Origin: Chelonoidis abingdonii
Lineage: Eukaryota; Chordata; Testudines; Testudinidae
DNA length: 64,000 nucleotides
Assembly: GCF_003597395.2 (NCBI RefSeq)
Contig: NC_133777.1
Coordinates: 58,328,938 to 58,392,937 of the forward strand
Direction: 5' to 3'
Notes under the pieces: model-generated
Seen by the model: the letters and a program-made list of their open reading frames with translations, nothing else
What the model was told of the DNA's origin: nothing
The model's database searches: none
Translations under genes and position numbers: made by a program
In this document: piece after piece, positions 49,279 through 63,377 of the stretch
Numbering within the stretch: the first letter of the stretch is position 1
Layout of the letters: each line of letters starts with the position of its first letter

Positions 49279-51011
49279 ACTGTATGTATGTGTATGTGTA
49301 TGAATATATCACAAACAGTGCAGCAGCAGCCTGCCACCAACCAGCAGTGACCCCAGCAACCGGCCCCTGTAGGCTGCTGCCTGCAGAAAGCCAGCAGGTG
49401 CTGCTGGGCCGGGTCTGCCAAGGAGTAAGTAACCAAGGCAAAAACCACAGCCAGCAAGCCAGGGAGGGAGCCGGGGGTTGGGGGTGGGGAGGGGAAGTCA
49501 GGGGTGAATGAAGGACAACTGGAATAGCCTTCATAAAATATACAAGATATTTAGAGAAAGTTTTGTCAATTTCGGCCTCTGCACTCTGCAGGCAGGACAA
49601 AACAAAAAGAGATCTGAGATTGCACTCGTCCTAAGGACATTTCAGGTGTTTAAATCAATATATAAAGAGGGTGGATTGGAATGAAAACTACTATTTCTTT
49701 CAAAGGAGGCACAATAATTTCCCCGAATATTCAGTTTTCCCCTCCAATCCCTTTGTGGTTTTATCTATGGTGGCTATTTGCTTTCCCTGTGAATCTTTAG
49801 TTGCTTTAGCAAAATTGCTTTGCCCAAAATAAATCCTAATCATCATGACACATCTTTCCACCATGTTTTCCATGTTTTTTCTGTTGTTTTTTTTAAAACA
49901 GCAATATTTCAAAGAGGATCTGCAAGCAGTTTGGACATCACAACCATGATCCTCTGCTGGGGAGGGAATGAGATAGATCTGAACTTGGAAACGGTTCCTG
50001 ATTTTGATTGTGTTTAGGAGATCTCCTCATCCTGGGCGCAGAAAAGAACTGCCCCTGCCATAGTCACACACACCCAACAACAACTGGGAGTGAAATTAAC
50101 AAGGATGCCAGAAATGGCTCTTAACTCTGGGCACTGAACTGCACAGGGAACAGCTGAGTTTAAACTGTTCTTTTGCAGGCAGCAGCAGCAGAAATCTCAG
50201 CCAGTCTCCCTACTACAAGCTAGAGCCCAGAGGAGAACCCCTGTGAGGGGAGGGGCGGGAATGCAGAGCCTTGTCTGCAGCCTGGCTGGAGGAGGTGGAG
50301 GGAGGAGACGAGAAACCAGTGTGACAGTGAGTTTTCCGCTTCCACCTGCTTTTATTAGCTCTGGATTTAAGCTGTGCAGCCAAATGCTTGTATTTGTTGT
50401 GTATATTAGTATTGGACAGAACCCCTCAACCCCAGGGGCAGAAAAGGACTGCCCCTGCCATGGTCAAACACATCCTCCCCTCAACCCCCTCCCGCCAGCT
50501 ACTGTGAGTGAAATTAACAAGAATGCCAGAAACCTAGCCCTGGGGGCTGAACCATCAGGGAACTATTCTTATGCAGGGAGAAGGCTTCTCTCTCCCTCCC
50601 TCAGTCAATCTCCTTTTCTTATGGGTCCTCCGTACCGGCCCGTACCCGCTTACTTTCACCTCTGCCTGGGGAAGATGCCAAGGGGGCTTCCAGTGGGAGA
50701 TAAGATCATTGGCAGTGGGCCTCACTCACCTGAGCAGCTGCTGGGGCTTCTGGTGAGTGTTTGACCCCTCCTCCCCAGCCCCTATTCCTGCAAACTGGGC
50801 AAGGGGCAGCCCCATCCCCCAACCCCCGTGAGGTTATGGCAAGGGGCAGCAGGAGAGGAAGGAAGCCACATATGATGGCAGTCCCCTCCCCCATAGCATC
50901 CACGACCCCCTCTCTGGCCCCCAAACTCTGTCCCTGAGCCTGCACCCAGTCCTCCAAACTCCCTCCCAGAGCCTGCACCCCTCCACCCATCCTGCACCCC
51001 ACCCTGTGCGC
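49279..51011. other. GC-rich non-coding DNA with diverged duplicates
   Basis: No gene is supported. Segments 50024-50220 and 50427-50612 share ordered words (ggcagaaaaggactgcccct, gtgaaattaacaagaatgcc) and look like diverged direct repeats. Another right end of the GTGAAAGTAA-type element lies at 50656-50672 (ttactttcacctctgcc). The 173-codon frame at 50243-50764 shows no domain. Confidence 0.45.
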
Positions 51012-52010
51012 GCAGAGCCGGTGCAAGGGTATTGCACCCTAGGCGAAACTTTCACCTTGCGCCCCCCTAACCCCATCCCACTCTACCTCTCCCCCTGGAG
51101 CATCGCTTATTATAAACTTTCGAAAATGAGTACTGCATAATGTGGCATTGTTCATTAGAATTAATTCATGTTTGGCTTGAAAATTTATTAATTTCACTTA
51201 GTCTACATATTTAATGAAAATAAATAAATAACCTGACAGGGTGTGGGGCTGGCTGGCTTCGGGCAGAGGGTTGTGGCAAGGGCTGGCTGGAGACAGAGGG
51301 TGTGGGGCTGGCTGTGGGCAAGGCAGGGGATGCAGCAGGGTCTGGCTGGAGACAGGGGGTGTGGGGCTAGCTGGCTTCAGGCAGGGGTGTGTGGCAGGGG
51401 CTGGCTTCCAGCAGCGGGGTGCAACAGGGCTTGGCTAGAGACAGGGGGTGTGGAGCTGGCTAGAGGCAGGGCAGAGGTGTGTGGCAGGGACTGGCTGGAG
51501 ACAGGAGTGTGGGACTAACTGGAGGCAGGGCAGTGGGGTGCAGCAGGGGTTGGCTGGAGACTGGGGTGTGGGGCTAGCTGGCTTCAGGCATGGGGGTGCG
51601 GCAGGGGCTGGCTGGAAATGGGGTGTGGGGTTAGCTGGTTTGGAGCAGGGGTGTGTGGCAAGGGTTGGCTGGAGACAGGGGGTGTGATGCTGGCCGGAGG
51701 CAGGGATGCAGCAAGCCAGCGGGGAACAGCGGGATGCAGCAAGCCAGCGGGGAACTAGGTGGTGAAGAGGGGTGTGATGGTGGGGCCGAGCGGGGATAGG
51801 GTGGGTCCTATTTTACTGCTGTGATCTGGTCACCCTATGCATGCCATTTCTTCCCCCCTCCCTCCCAACCTTCCTTTTCAGCCCACATCTGTCTGGGGTG
51901 GGGCAGCGCTGGTGAACAAGGGTTTGTTTCCACGAGGCGGGAGGCACTCGGGGTGGGGGGTATTGTTTCCATGGGGCCGAATGCACTTTTGAAACAAACA
52001 GTCTCCTAAC
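51012..52010. mobile_element. Truncated hAT-type element with minisatellite inside
   Basis: The left end CAGAGCCGGTGCAAGGG matches the end type of the 55408-56035 element (CAGGGCAGGTGCAAGG), but no matching right end was found. 51840-51990 shares words with the inner part of the 3997-4809 element (ccaaccttccttttcagccc, gggtttgtttccacg). The composite origin is inferred. Confidence 0.4.
51240..51715. repeat. Minisatellite, unit about 55-60 bp
   Basis: Tandem units alternate gtgtggggctggctggcttc and ggctggctggagacaggg halves, about eight times. Frames with Gly/Trp-rich products run across it and are not genes. Confidence 0.85.
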
Positions 52011-54761
52011 CCTCCCCCTCTGTATTTCACACAAATGCACTTTCCTGACATCTCTAATGACCCTTCCGACTCCCCAGTCCATTTATTGGTTGAGAAAATA
52101 ACCTTTTACAACATTGTTAAAGTCAGTAAATATAGCCTGCAATCAGGAATACTTTTTGTTGAATTACTAATAATATTAGAAATAGTTAATACAAGAGACC
52201 ATCAGACACTAATTTAACCATAAATTCCTTTATTAAGTCCAAAGGCCAAATAGTATTTTAACATGCTTCTAAACATGCCTGTCAGCCTTAAAATAAGCAG
52301 AGACTATGCCCAACATAGTAACAAAGTATTCATAAGAATGCGATCACTTACAAATAGGCCAGACTAGGGAAAACCATCTAGTCCTGGTGTACTTAAGCAT
52401 GATCAGGTGGTAGGGTGTGACAGAGAACCCTTGAATTCCTAACTCTTTTTATACGCTTCAAAAAACAAATGAGGCCAGAGCCAGTTATCACATTAGCTAA
52501 TGGCTAATTTGAGACAGTACACCCTAATTTTCAGTTTTAATCCAGATAAGATTTACAACTTGCTTTCACTCAAGATATTTGCTCCTTATCTCTTCTCCTC
52601 CTCCTTACTGTCCAACAGCTTTTTCATTGCACTTGGGTTCACACAGGCTTTACTTTTAAGATCAAACTGGTATGTGGGGTGGAAAGGTCCAGGCTGGCTC
52701 CTTTGCCTTATTTAAAACCATCTGCAGTCAACCCTGTCAGTCAGAGGCATTCTTTTTAGAAATTTCCTTATCTCATTAATTTTTTGAACCAGCCATCCTA
52801 CTCAGTGTCTTCTGGCCTTTTTATTTTCAAGACTTTCCTTCTATTTGCTAGTCAGGGCCTTTCTTTATAACACAATCTATTCTTAATCAAACTTAAACCA
52901 ACTATAATTCTTTAATTTTATATTTATGCTACACGTCAGTATGTGTTAAGATTAAACATCCCAGAAAATCAACTTTACACAAAATACTCTTAAGAATTAA
53001 GAAAGTGAGATAGGCATAGAAATGAGCAGTTTTTCTTAATAGGAAACATACCCATAATTCGTCCTAGAAAAGCCAGGATCACCAAAAAATACATTCTTCT
53101 GGGAGAAAAGGTTGCAAAGGTTTCCTCTTCTTGGTGTTGTCTCTAATTCTAAGGAAATTCTTGCGAAGAGAAAGGAAAGAGGAAGTTTAGTGAGCTCAAC
53201 AAAAAGTAACAGGAAACAGATAATGAGAATTACAACTCTGCCCAACTGCAAGATATGCTGTTTATTTTAGAGTTGGAGACACTTCCAGCACAAGCAAGCC
53301 TACTGTCATTCAGTGATGACAGAGCTAATTTATATCTTGGGAAATAAAGTCCAAAGGCTAGAGGCTCTTAGGCTGTAGAAGAAAGTCTTCCCTAGAAAAG
53401 AAAGTCTGAGGTGCCCACAGTAATTTGCTGGCTATCCTCTGCCCATATCAGTTGTGTGATTCCTGAGGTGTACCAGGATAGTGTAGGCCTCACTCAGTGG
53501 ACAAATGTCAGGTGAAATGGTAGCTATTTTAGCCTTCCACTTACCAGGGATTCCTTTGGGCCTGAGCCATCATCTGAAAAGCAGCTCCTAAGGTATCTCA
53601 GTCAAAGATGCAGCAGTCACTGAGTCACTAGCTGGTCCTTTTTCCATGCCCCAAGGAAGAAATCCAGACAGAAAACATCATTTGGGGAACAGAGACCACA
53701 TGAGGGCAGAAAGACTCCTTCATAAGCCTCCACTACCTCCACAAGGGTAGTGAGTTTGAAAATCAGAAGAGAAGGTAAGTAGGGCCTATGAACAGGCGGT
53801 GTATGCCACTCCAGCTTGTTTTGCACAGACTGCTGCATTGGACCTTTCACATTTAAGGGGCAAGGTGATACCACCAGTTTGTGGGAAGTAACGTGACTTT
53901 ATTCCCTTCCAATAAATGGAATGAATTCTTCTAATCAAAAATCTGTTTGTCTTGTCTTCAGAAATGCGAGCTCTTCAGGAGAGGTTAGAAAAACCACAGT
54001 GTCTGACCAAGTTGTGCTGAGGGTAGGAGGACATTGCAGGTAGTTCTCTAATCCATGGTCAGTGAGTATGGCAGCTTGTCTGGGCAGTAGGGGTGGCTGG
54101 GAAGTCTTGTCAAGGTCCCATGAAGTTCCATTGGGGGTTGTCTTAAACATGGGGTTTTTGGAGCTTGAAACCTCAAGAAGCAGCCACAAAGCAGCAGGCT
54201 GACACTGAAAAAGGGAAGCTGGTTGAAAAGAAGATTGGAACTTCCTGGAAAGCAGCTACCTGAAAAAGCAGCAGCAGCAGAATTCCAAGGTTGCCTTGGC
54301 AAGAAGGAGCTACCTTGCCAGCAGCAACAGAAGAGCAGTGACCTCCATTGCATCCACAGCAGAAGAGCAACAGCGCAGCTGTGGCAGCCACACTCTGGGG
54401 ATCAGACAGGACAGAAGGACCAATAGAGGAATTGGAGGAAAATTTAAATGAGTGTAAGTCTAATTTTTTTTTCTATCTATTATTTAAGAGTGTATGGCTT
54501 TGTCTGTGAATAAAGCTGCCTGCTTCTTGAATGAGATCTCCACTACCCCTCCTGTGACTGGCTGATCACCACTCACAGGATGTTAAATGTCAGGTGTTAA
54601 GTATTAATGTTGATGTTAAGTGCATGTTTTAATCTGTATATGCAGTAATGGTATCTCATATGTGTATATACCTCATTGTATGAAGTATGAGGCTAAATTA
54701 TATCATTAAGACTAAAAGCCTTTATGGATACAGGACCTCTATATGCTTGTTACATTGAAAC
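52011..54761. other. Non-coding DNA, no gene seen
   Basis: No convincing exon. A hydrophobic minus-strand frame at 53251-53036 starts at TTG with an in-frame stop just upstream and no ATG, so it is not the receptor signal peptide. A short minus-strand ATG exon-like word at about 53540-53570 ends in a phase-2 donor, which does not fit the receptor. Confidence 0.5.
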
Positions 54762-54873
54762 CAGGGCATTGGGGCTGTGCTCCGGCTCCGCTCCAGCTCC
54801 AGGCAAAAATCTGCAGCTTCACTGCTCTGGAGCTGCTTCGCGCTCCAGCTCCGCGCTCCACTCCAAAGCCCTG
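54762..54873. mobile_element. Short hAT-type MITE
   Basis: The 112-bp element begins CAGGGCATTGGGGCTG and ends CACTCCAAAGCCCTG, with inner ctccgctccagctcc repeats. Perfect 8-bp copies of ATTGAAAC flank it (54754-54761 and 54874-54881). Confidence 0.92.
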
Positions 54874-55279
54874 ATTGAAACCGCTGTATTTCTCATATGT
54901 GTTAAGATATCCTATGTAATCTGTGTCTTTTATTTTATTGCACTGCTCTAATTCTTTAATGTAATTCCATTGCATTTTACTATGCTCTATGTATCCTTTC
55001 TTGCTTCATTTACTACATTGTAACTACTTATTTCTTTTAAATAAATAATTCTTTTGTTTTCAAAGAGTTATTGCTTGTGTGTCCATCCTTGAGCAGAAGG
55101 CTGTATCCCTGTCCTTTCAGAGTCAGCAAGACTAGCTTGCTCTGAGGAGCCCTCTGCAGGTCAGAGACAAGCCCCCTGGTAACACTCTAGAAATTCCTTT
55201 AGGGCGAGCCACAATCTTGTTTACCTCTTTTCTTAAAATTAGACAAACTTGTAGGTAAATTAATTAGTGTCCAAAGTTT

Positions 55280-55407
55280 TGTGTAACAAAGCCTCCCCAT
55301 GCTGCCGGAAGTCCTGTAGTGCTATGAAAACCTCCCTGTACTGCCAGAAGACATTGTAGCGGAAGCTTCCCCTGACCTCCACATGCCATCATAGTGGTAG
55401 GAAAACC
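55280..55407. repeat. 40-bp minisatellite, left part
   Basis: Units of the form tatgaaaacctccctgtact plus gccagaagcc... run up to the hAT-type element at 55408 and resume at 56036. Continues at 57150-57595. Confidence 0.75.
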
Positions 55408-56035
55408 CAGGGCAGGTGCAAGGATGTTTCGCGCCATAGGCGAAACTTCCACCTTGCACCCCCCCAGCCCTGTGGCAGCCCTCTGCCCTAAGGCACCCCC
55501 CCAGGGCAGCTCCCCACCCCCCATCTGCTCTGAGGCACCCCCCTCCATGGAAGCTCCCAACCCATCCAGCCCTGGAAGCGCCCCCCCATGGCAGCTCCCA
55601 CCCTCCGCCCTGAGGCGCCCCACTCCGCAGCAGCTCCACCCACCCCAGCTCACCTCTGCTTTGCCTCTTCCCCAAGCACACCGTTACCACTCCACTTCTC
55701 CCGCCTCCCAGGCTTGCAGCGCCAATCAGCTGTTTGGTGCCGCAAGCCTGGGAGGGAGAGAAGTGGAGCATGGCAGCGTGCTCAGGGGAGGAGGCAGAGC
55801 AGAGGTGAGCTGGAGCAGGGAGTGGTTCCCCTGCGTGCCACCCCCCCTTACTTGCTCCAGGCGGCCCTCACCGTGCACCCCCTGCCCCAGGTCCCTCCAC
55901 CTAAATGCTGCCAATGACCCGGGCGGCCAAAGATCCAGCTGCCGCGGTCACCACCGAAGGACCCGAAATGCCGTCCCTCAAATGCTAGCACCCTAGGCGA
56001 CTGCCTAGGTCGCCTAATGGGTTGCACCGGCCCTG
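55408..56035. mobile_element. hAT-type non-autonomous element in the minisatellite
   Basis: The 628-bp element has ends CAGGGCAGGTGCAAGG and GGTTGCACCGGCCCTG. The flanks ggaaaacc and ggaaaaac form an 8-bp duplication with one mismatch. It is CpG-rich with an inner inverted pair around the lost gene-like frames; the ORFs (200 codons plus strand) show no domain. Confidence 0.75.
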
Positions 56036-56100
56036 GGAAAAACCTCTCTGTACTGTCAGAAGCCATCACAGCACTGTGAAAGCCTCTCAGAGCTGTCCTT

Positions 56101-57149
56101 AAGCATACAAGCATACGCAGCTGCGAAGGGCACCCCAAAATTGGGGACACCATTCCCCTCACTGGAATCTTCTCTCCTCCAGCCCCTCCCCCACACTGGG
56201 TCGGTGGGCTTCTCCCTGCCTCCAACCCAGCCCCCTCCTTCGTCAGCTGGCCAGCTGAGGGCTCCAGCCTCCGGCTCTGCCATCCCAGCCTCAGGGAGCC
56301 CAGAGCGGTGTGGCCAGTTACTGCTGGCTCAGCAGCTCGGCCCATTGCCTCCCGGAGCCAAGCCCCTCCCTGGATCCTGCCTGCCTGTGCCATTCAGTCC
56401 CTGGCTGGGGCCAGGACAGGAGAAGCGAAACTTCCATGTGAGGTGGGGGGGGCGAAGCCAGGCCGGACGGGGGGAGGGGAGGAAGGGACTTAAAGTGCCA
56501 GTGCACTCATTGTCTGTCTCTCTCTCACTCATACACCCACACACAGACTGGCTCTCACACTAGGGTGACCAGATGTCCCGATTTTATGCCCCCAGCCCCT
56601 GTCCCGATTTTTCACACTTGTTCTCTGGTCACCCTATCTCACACTCTCGCACAATCTCACAGTCCCAGTCCCCCAACACACATTGTCACACAGACACACA
56701 GTCTCACACTCCCCAAACACAGTCCCCCAACAGACAATCACAACACTGGCTCTCTGTCTCTCTCACATGCACTGGCTCTCTCTCACACACAAATACACAC
56801 AGAGACACACACACACACACACACACACACTTGTAGTATTGTCATTGTTATTACTGCTTGGTACTTCCTGTCAAAATGCTCATGGTGAGCCAGGAATGGC
56901 TAGGGGTTGCAGGATGGCCATGGGCTCTGGCAAGATTCAGGCCCCGTGTGACAGTGCGAAGCTCCCACCCTTGAGCCATTGCCGGTGTGTGTCAGCAATG
57001 CGGGGGGAGTTCTGGAGGTTCACAGGTGGTGGGGTGGCTGTGCCCCCTTGACACACTGGGGTGACCGACACTGGCTGGGAACCGCCTTCAATGGAGCATA
57101 GGGGAACCAGTTTAATAACACTGTGTAAGGCTCCATAAATCCTAAAGAT
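56101..57149. other. Unassigned insertion with simple repeats
   Basis: Sequence not of the 40-bp type splits the minisatellite. It contains CT/CA simple repeats (56505-56830, (CA)n at 56802-56830) and the MITE at 56561-56636. No ends were defined and no coding sequence is supported. Confidence 0.45.
56561..56636. mobile_element. MITE with TAGGGTGACCAG-type ends
   Basis: The 76-bp copy has ends TAGGGTGACCAGATGTCCCG and CTCTGGTCACCCTA, flanked by ctcacac and tctcac within simple repeat. Internal cccgatttttcacacttg is shared with the other copies. Confidence 0.85.
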
Positions 57150-57595
57150 GGCCCTGAAACCTCCCATACTTCCAGAAGCCATCATAGCACTCTGATAGCC
57201 TTCCCCTACTTCCACAAGCCATCGTAGCACTATGATAGCCTCCTTGTACTGCCACAAGCCATTGTAATACTATGAAAGCCTCCCGATTTCACCACAAGCC
57301 ATCAAAGCACTCTGAAAGCCTCCCCATACTTCCAGAAGCCCTCATAGTTCTATGAAAACCTCCCTGCACCACCAAAAAACATCATAGAACTATGAAAGCT
57401 TTCCCCTACTGCCATAAGCCATTACAGAGGTATAAAGGTTTCCCTGGACCACCACAAGCCATCGTAGTGCTATGAAAGTCTCCCCATACCACCAGAAGCC
57501 ACGGTATCACTATGAGAACTTCCCTGTACAGCCAAAAGCCCTCACAGTGCTACGAAAGCCTCCCTGCACTGCCATAAGCTAGCACAGCAGCATGA
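57150..57595. repeat. 40-bp minisatellite, right part
   Basis: About eleven tandem units of 40 bp: tatgaaagtctccccatacc plus accagaagccacggtatcac and variants. Confidence 0.9.
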
Positions 57596-58456
57596 AACAC
57601 AAACTCAAACATAATGAAATGGGCCACTCCTAAGGGAGAACGTTTGTGGTCACAGCCATCATTGGCATTCTTGTTTCTGTAAATTCAGCAGGAAGGAGGG
57701 ATGAACCAGACTGGAAAAAGTTACAAAAAACTCCCACCTCCCAACTTTTGCCCATCCCTAAGCTTATCCTGGACCAAGGTTTCCAAAGTTAGAAAATATC
57801 TGGTTCCTCCAGGCCATGAGATGGTAAGTATACTTCCTCCTAATCTCTCCCTGCAGTTTGCCTGCTGTGGATGCTCTTCTAAGGCCTGTGAGCTTCCTTC
57901 AACTGACATAACAATGGGCCTAATCATACCTCAAACCTCTACATTGGTATCTGAAGTCAACCACATCAGGATTTAGTAAGTTCTCACTGAGGCCTGCTGC
58001 TCTCTGTCTTTATGAGTAAAACGTATTTTGGCTTTTGCAACTCACATAGTCCTGAGAAATGCCAGTTTCCTCTTTTCCAACCTCTCCCCATTCAGACAAG
58101 ATTAGTGGCCAGAAAAAAAAAATCTGCTTAATAATCCCATGGGCCTTTCAATTCACTAACTGTGTCACTCACCCCAGGGCAGAAGGCCTCATATATGCCC
58201 TCTGCACCCATTATTCCTCACATTAAGACCAAATCCTGAAGTCCTAATTGAGTTTAACTGTACTGATTTCTGTAGGACTAGGATCAAGCTGTATGGGGGC
58301 AAACCCTGTTTCAAGCCAACACTCGGGCTGGTTGCTGGAGAGATCCATGGTAGTGGGAAAGCAGGGGAGGAATGTTCCTTGGAAGGTCATAGAGTTGATC
58401 CACTGTGGAAACTACTCTTGTAAACCCTGCAGTTCAACTCTAACCCATCCCACTGC
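57596..58456. other. Non-coding DNA, no gene seen
   Basis: Splice-like words occur (gtaagtata at 57823, ctccctgcag at 57848) but define an impossibly short intron. No protein similarity. Confidence 0.45.
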
Positions 58457-58464
58457 CTGACAGG

Positions 58465-59308
58465 CAGAGGTGAAAGTTAGCCTGTCTGGTCCAATCCGGT
58501 CCAGTCCGGCGTACCAGCAAGAGCCAGGACACCGTGCTGGGCCAGACCAGCTTCCCCAGGCTGGTGTTGCAAAGGGCCCGGGGCTCCCTGCAGTGGCAAG
58601 AGCCCCGGGCCCTTTAAATCGCCTCCCGAACCCCACTGCCAGAGCTCCAGTGTAGCAGCAGTAGGGGTCTGGTGGTGATTCAAAGGGCCAGAGGCTCCAG
58701 CCACTGTGGGGAGCCTCAGGCCCTTTAAATGACCATCTGAGCCCCCCTGCCACAGTCCCAAGGTTAGGGTGACCAGATAGCAAGTGTGAAAAATTGGGAC
58801 AGGGGTGAGGGGTAATAGGAACCCATATAAAAAAAAAGCCCCAAATATCGTGACTGCCCTATAAAATTGGGACATCTCATCACTCTACCTGGGGTAGCGG
58901 CGGAGGGCTCCGGCAGTGATTTAAAGGGCCCAGGGTTCCAGCCACTGCAGGGAGCCCGGGGCCCTTTAAATTGCCTCCTGAGCCCTGCTGCCGGAGCCCT
59001 GGGGTAGCAGCAGCAGGACTCTGGCAGTGATTTAAAGAGTCTGGGGCTCCACTGCGGTAGTGCCGGCTGGAGCCCCAGGCCCTTTAAATTGCCTCTGAAC
59101 TCCAGAGTTCCTAGCCACCTCTGGAGCTGGGAGTTCCGGCGGTGATTTAAGGCCTCAGGGCTTTCAACTGCAGTTGGAGCCCCTGGGCCTTTAAATCTTG
59201 ATTTAAATGGCCTGGGTATTTAAAGGCCCCGGCTCTTCCAGGCGAGGCCACATATCCTGCTCAGGACTCCAGCATACTAGTAAGTCCTTTAAGTTACTTT
59301 CATCCCTG
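58465..59308. mobile_element. Non-autonomous element, GTGAAAGTTA-type ends, GC-rich core
   Basis: Ends CAGAGGTGAAAGTTAGCCTG and AAGTTACTTTCATCCCTG, between perfect 8-bp copies of CTGACAGG (58457-58464 and 59309-59316), which points to hAT. The core has repeated gatttaaagggcc / ggccctttaaat units like those of the 3997-4809 and 48684-49278 elements. A MITE is nested at 58765-58887. Confidence 0.9.
58765..58887. mobile_element. MITE nested in the 58465-59308 element
   Basis: Ends TAGGGTGACCAGATAG and a diverged right end (catcactcta), with inner gaaaaattgggacaggggtg. Same family as 35053 and 56561. Confidence 0.8.
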
Positions 59309-59316
59309 CTGACAGG

Positions 59317-61538
<2,222 letters not shown>

Positions 61539-62099
61539 TTAATGCAATCAACATAAAAATCCCCTTTTTCCTCCATAGCATGTTTGACAGCATATTCATG
61601 CAATGTTTTGAAATTTCACTGCTAGGGTTGGTTTATGTAAATTGCTTCATATAATCAAGGATGAGAGAATGTAATAGAACAGCAACTAGTTGCACAAAAT
61701 ATGGTTGCAGTTTTTCAAGGTATATACGATGCAGACCCTTCAAGAAATAGTATGTCATAGCCTAGAAACAAGTGTGACATCCCATTCACTTTATAGTCTT
61801 CGAAGCCCATGAGAATTTGGACTGGAAAGGACTGAGTAAAGATTTTAGGATTTCGATCTACATGTATACATTTAAATGTGCTGTAGTATTTGAAGTTCTG
61901 TGCATTTGCCTCTCTCATTTTGGCATGGTGCTGAGATAGTTGCTGTAACTGTATGTGTACATACATATTTGCAGCCAGTTTGAAACTGTTTGACCTACTG
62001 AATTCCGTGTCTGGCTGTCTGAACATGTATATGCAGTACACATTCTTTTCCAGGTCTTAATACTCACATCTGGCACACACGTTTTACAAATTTAGTTCA

Positions 62100-62320
62100 A
62101 AGTGGTTTGTGACCAGATTTACAGAAGTATTTAGGTGCCTAAAAATACAAAAAGGTGCATAGTGCAGTTTCCAAAAGCATCTACGCAGGTTAGGAGCTGA
62201 ACTCCCACTGCAAGTCAATAAGAGTGAGATGCTGAACTAACTTGGCTGCTTCTGTAAAATCCACTACTGCCTCTCTGCATCTTTACATGCCTAAGTATCT
62301 TTGCAAATCTGGCTCTTACT
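62100..62320. mobile_element. Palindromic MITE in FAM81A intron
   Basis: Arms ccagatttacagaagtattt and aagtatctttgcaaatctgg are inverted repeats about 200 bp apart, with inner words ctgaactcccactgcaagtc / gatgctgaacta. Between the two FAM81A exons. Confidence 0.75.
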
Positions 62321-62490
62321 GAGTACTATTACAGCAGTGAGCAAATGTACAAATTAATGTACCTTCACTTGGGTCCCAGTCCTTCAACACCTCACTCATG
62401 CAAAGATCCTCTCATAAGGATTACTCCGGGTTTGCAAGACTAGCCCTTGATTTATAAATAGCATGATTTTCCAATAAGGTGAGTACTCAC

Positions 62491-62597
62491 TTAACATCCA
62501 GAAGGTGGAGCTGTTGGTTGCTCTCTTTGTAGTCAATCTTCAGTTTTGCTTCTTGTTGCATTATTGACTGCTCTACTCTGCTCAGAAGGTAAGAAAT
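62491..62597 (-). CDS. FAM81A: FAM81A internal exon (coiled coil)
   Basis: 107 bp with acceptor gaattctgtttcag and donor GTGAGT (phase 0 in, 2 out). The product begins ISYLLSRVEQSIMQQEAK and ends SNQQLHLLDVK, matching the human FAM81A stretch ISQLLNRVDLSISEQ ... SNHQLQLLDTK immediately before the next exon's segment. Exon order on the minus strand agrees with the protein. 5' exons should lie to the right, beyond the window. Confidence 0.85.
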
Positions 62598-63065
62598 CTG
62601 AAACAGAATTCTGAGTTTACTATTTTTCTCCTCAAACTTGTCACACATTGTATTTGGAACATAAATACTTAGATTATGAGTGAAGATTTTAATGGGATGC
62701 TGCTCTAATTGATGGGCCCAAACTTTAACCCACTTGCAAAATTTTCCTTTTAGTTTTTTAAAGTGTCCTCATCATGCAAAATCTACTAACCCACACAACT
62801 GGAGTGGCAGAATTACTAAGATCACAATTTTTCAGCCATCAACAACCGGGGTCAAGGGCTGGAACTGTGTTTCCTTGCAGGAAGAACATCTGCCTGGACC
62901 TTTTTTTGTGAGTAGGTGAGGAATATCACCTAGCTGCACCCCCACTTTCAAAACCTCCCTGTGTGAGGTAGCTCTCATGAGTACTCTCTATGGTACACAT
63001 CTCTTGGGCAGGCCCGCATTCCTTCTTCCATTACCTACTGGGCTCTGCAAACCCATTGAAAGAGT
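62598..63065. other. Non-coding, FAM81A intron
   Basis: No exon is seen. The right border at about 63060 is where Gypsy-type coding begins; exact junction not defined. Confidence 0.5.
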
Positions 63066-63377
63066 ATGGACTTTGTGACCAACCTGCAGAACACCCTCAA
63101 AGACTCTCTAGCTCTTGCTCAAAAAAACCTACAGGATGCTCAACTAGAGCAAAAGGCATGGTATGATAAACATGCCAGAGAGTGTTCCTTCAAAGTAGGT
63201 GACCAACCCATGGTCCTGAAAGCGCTCCAGGCCAATAAAATGGAAGCATTGTGGGAGGAGCCATTTATGGTCCGAGAGCACCTGGGACCTGTTAATTACC
63301 TCGTAGCGTTCCGAGATTCTACCCTAAAACCTAAAGTATATCAAGTTAATTCTCTAAAGCCCGGGTATTACCAATGA
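63066..63377 (+). pseudogene. Gypsy-type retrotransposon: integrase C-terminal fragment
   Basis: The frame of about 103 codons resembles the C-terminal end of a Gypsy/Ty3 Pol integrase: a long helix (LQNTLKDSLALAQKNLQDAQ), KAWYDKHAR, FKVGDQPMVL and a YQVNSLKPG end. It ends at a stop after GYYQ. The catalytic core is absent. Confidence 0.8.

Noticed and set aside
49143..49457. Signal-like minus-strand ORF (MLAVVFALVTYSLADP)
   Set aside because: The start is TTG, not ATG, and the frame runs into repeat sequence.
53036..53251. Hydrophobic minus-strand ORF as the missing receptor signal peptide
   Set aside because: Starts at TTG with a stop a few codons upstream and no ATG; no phase-1 donor follows.
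55394..55996. 200-codon plus-strand ORF
   Set aside because: Lies within a non-autonomous hAT-type element with defined ends; GC-driven and domain-free.
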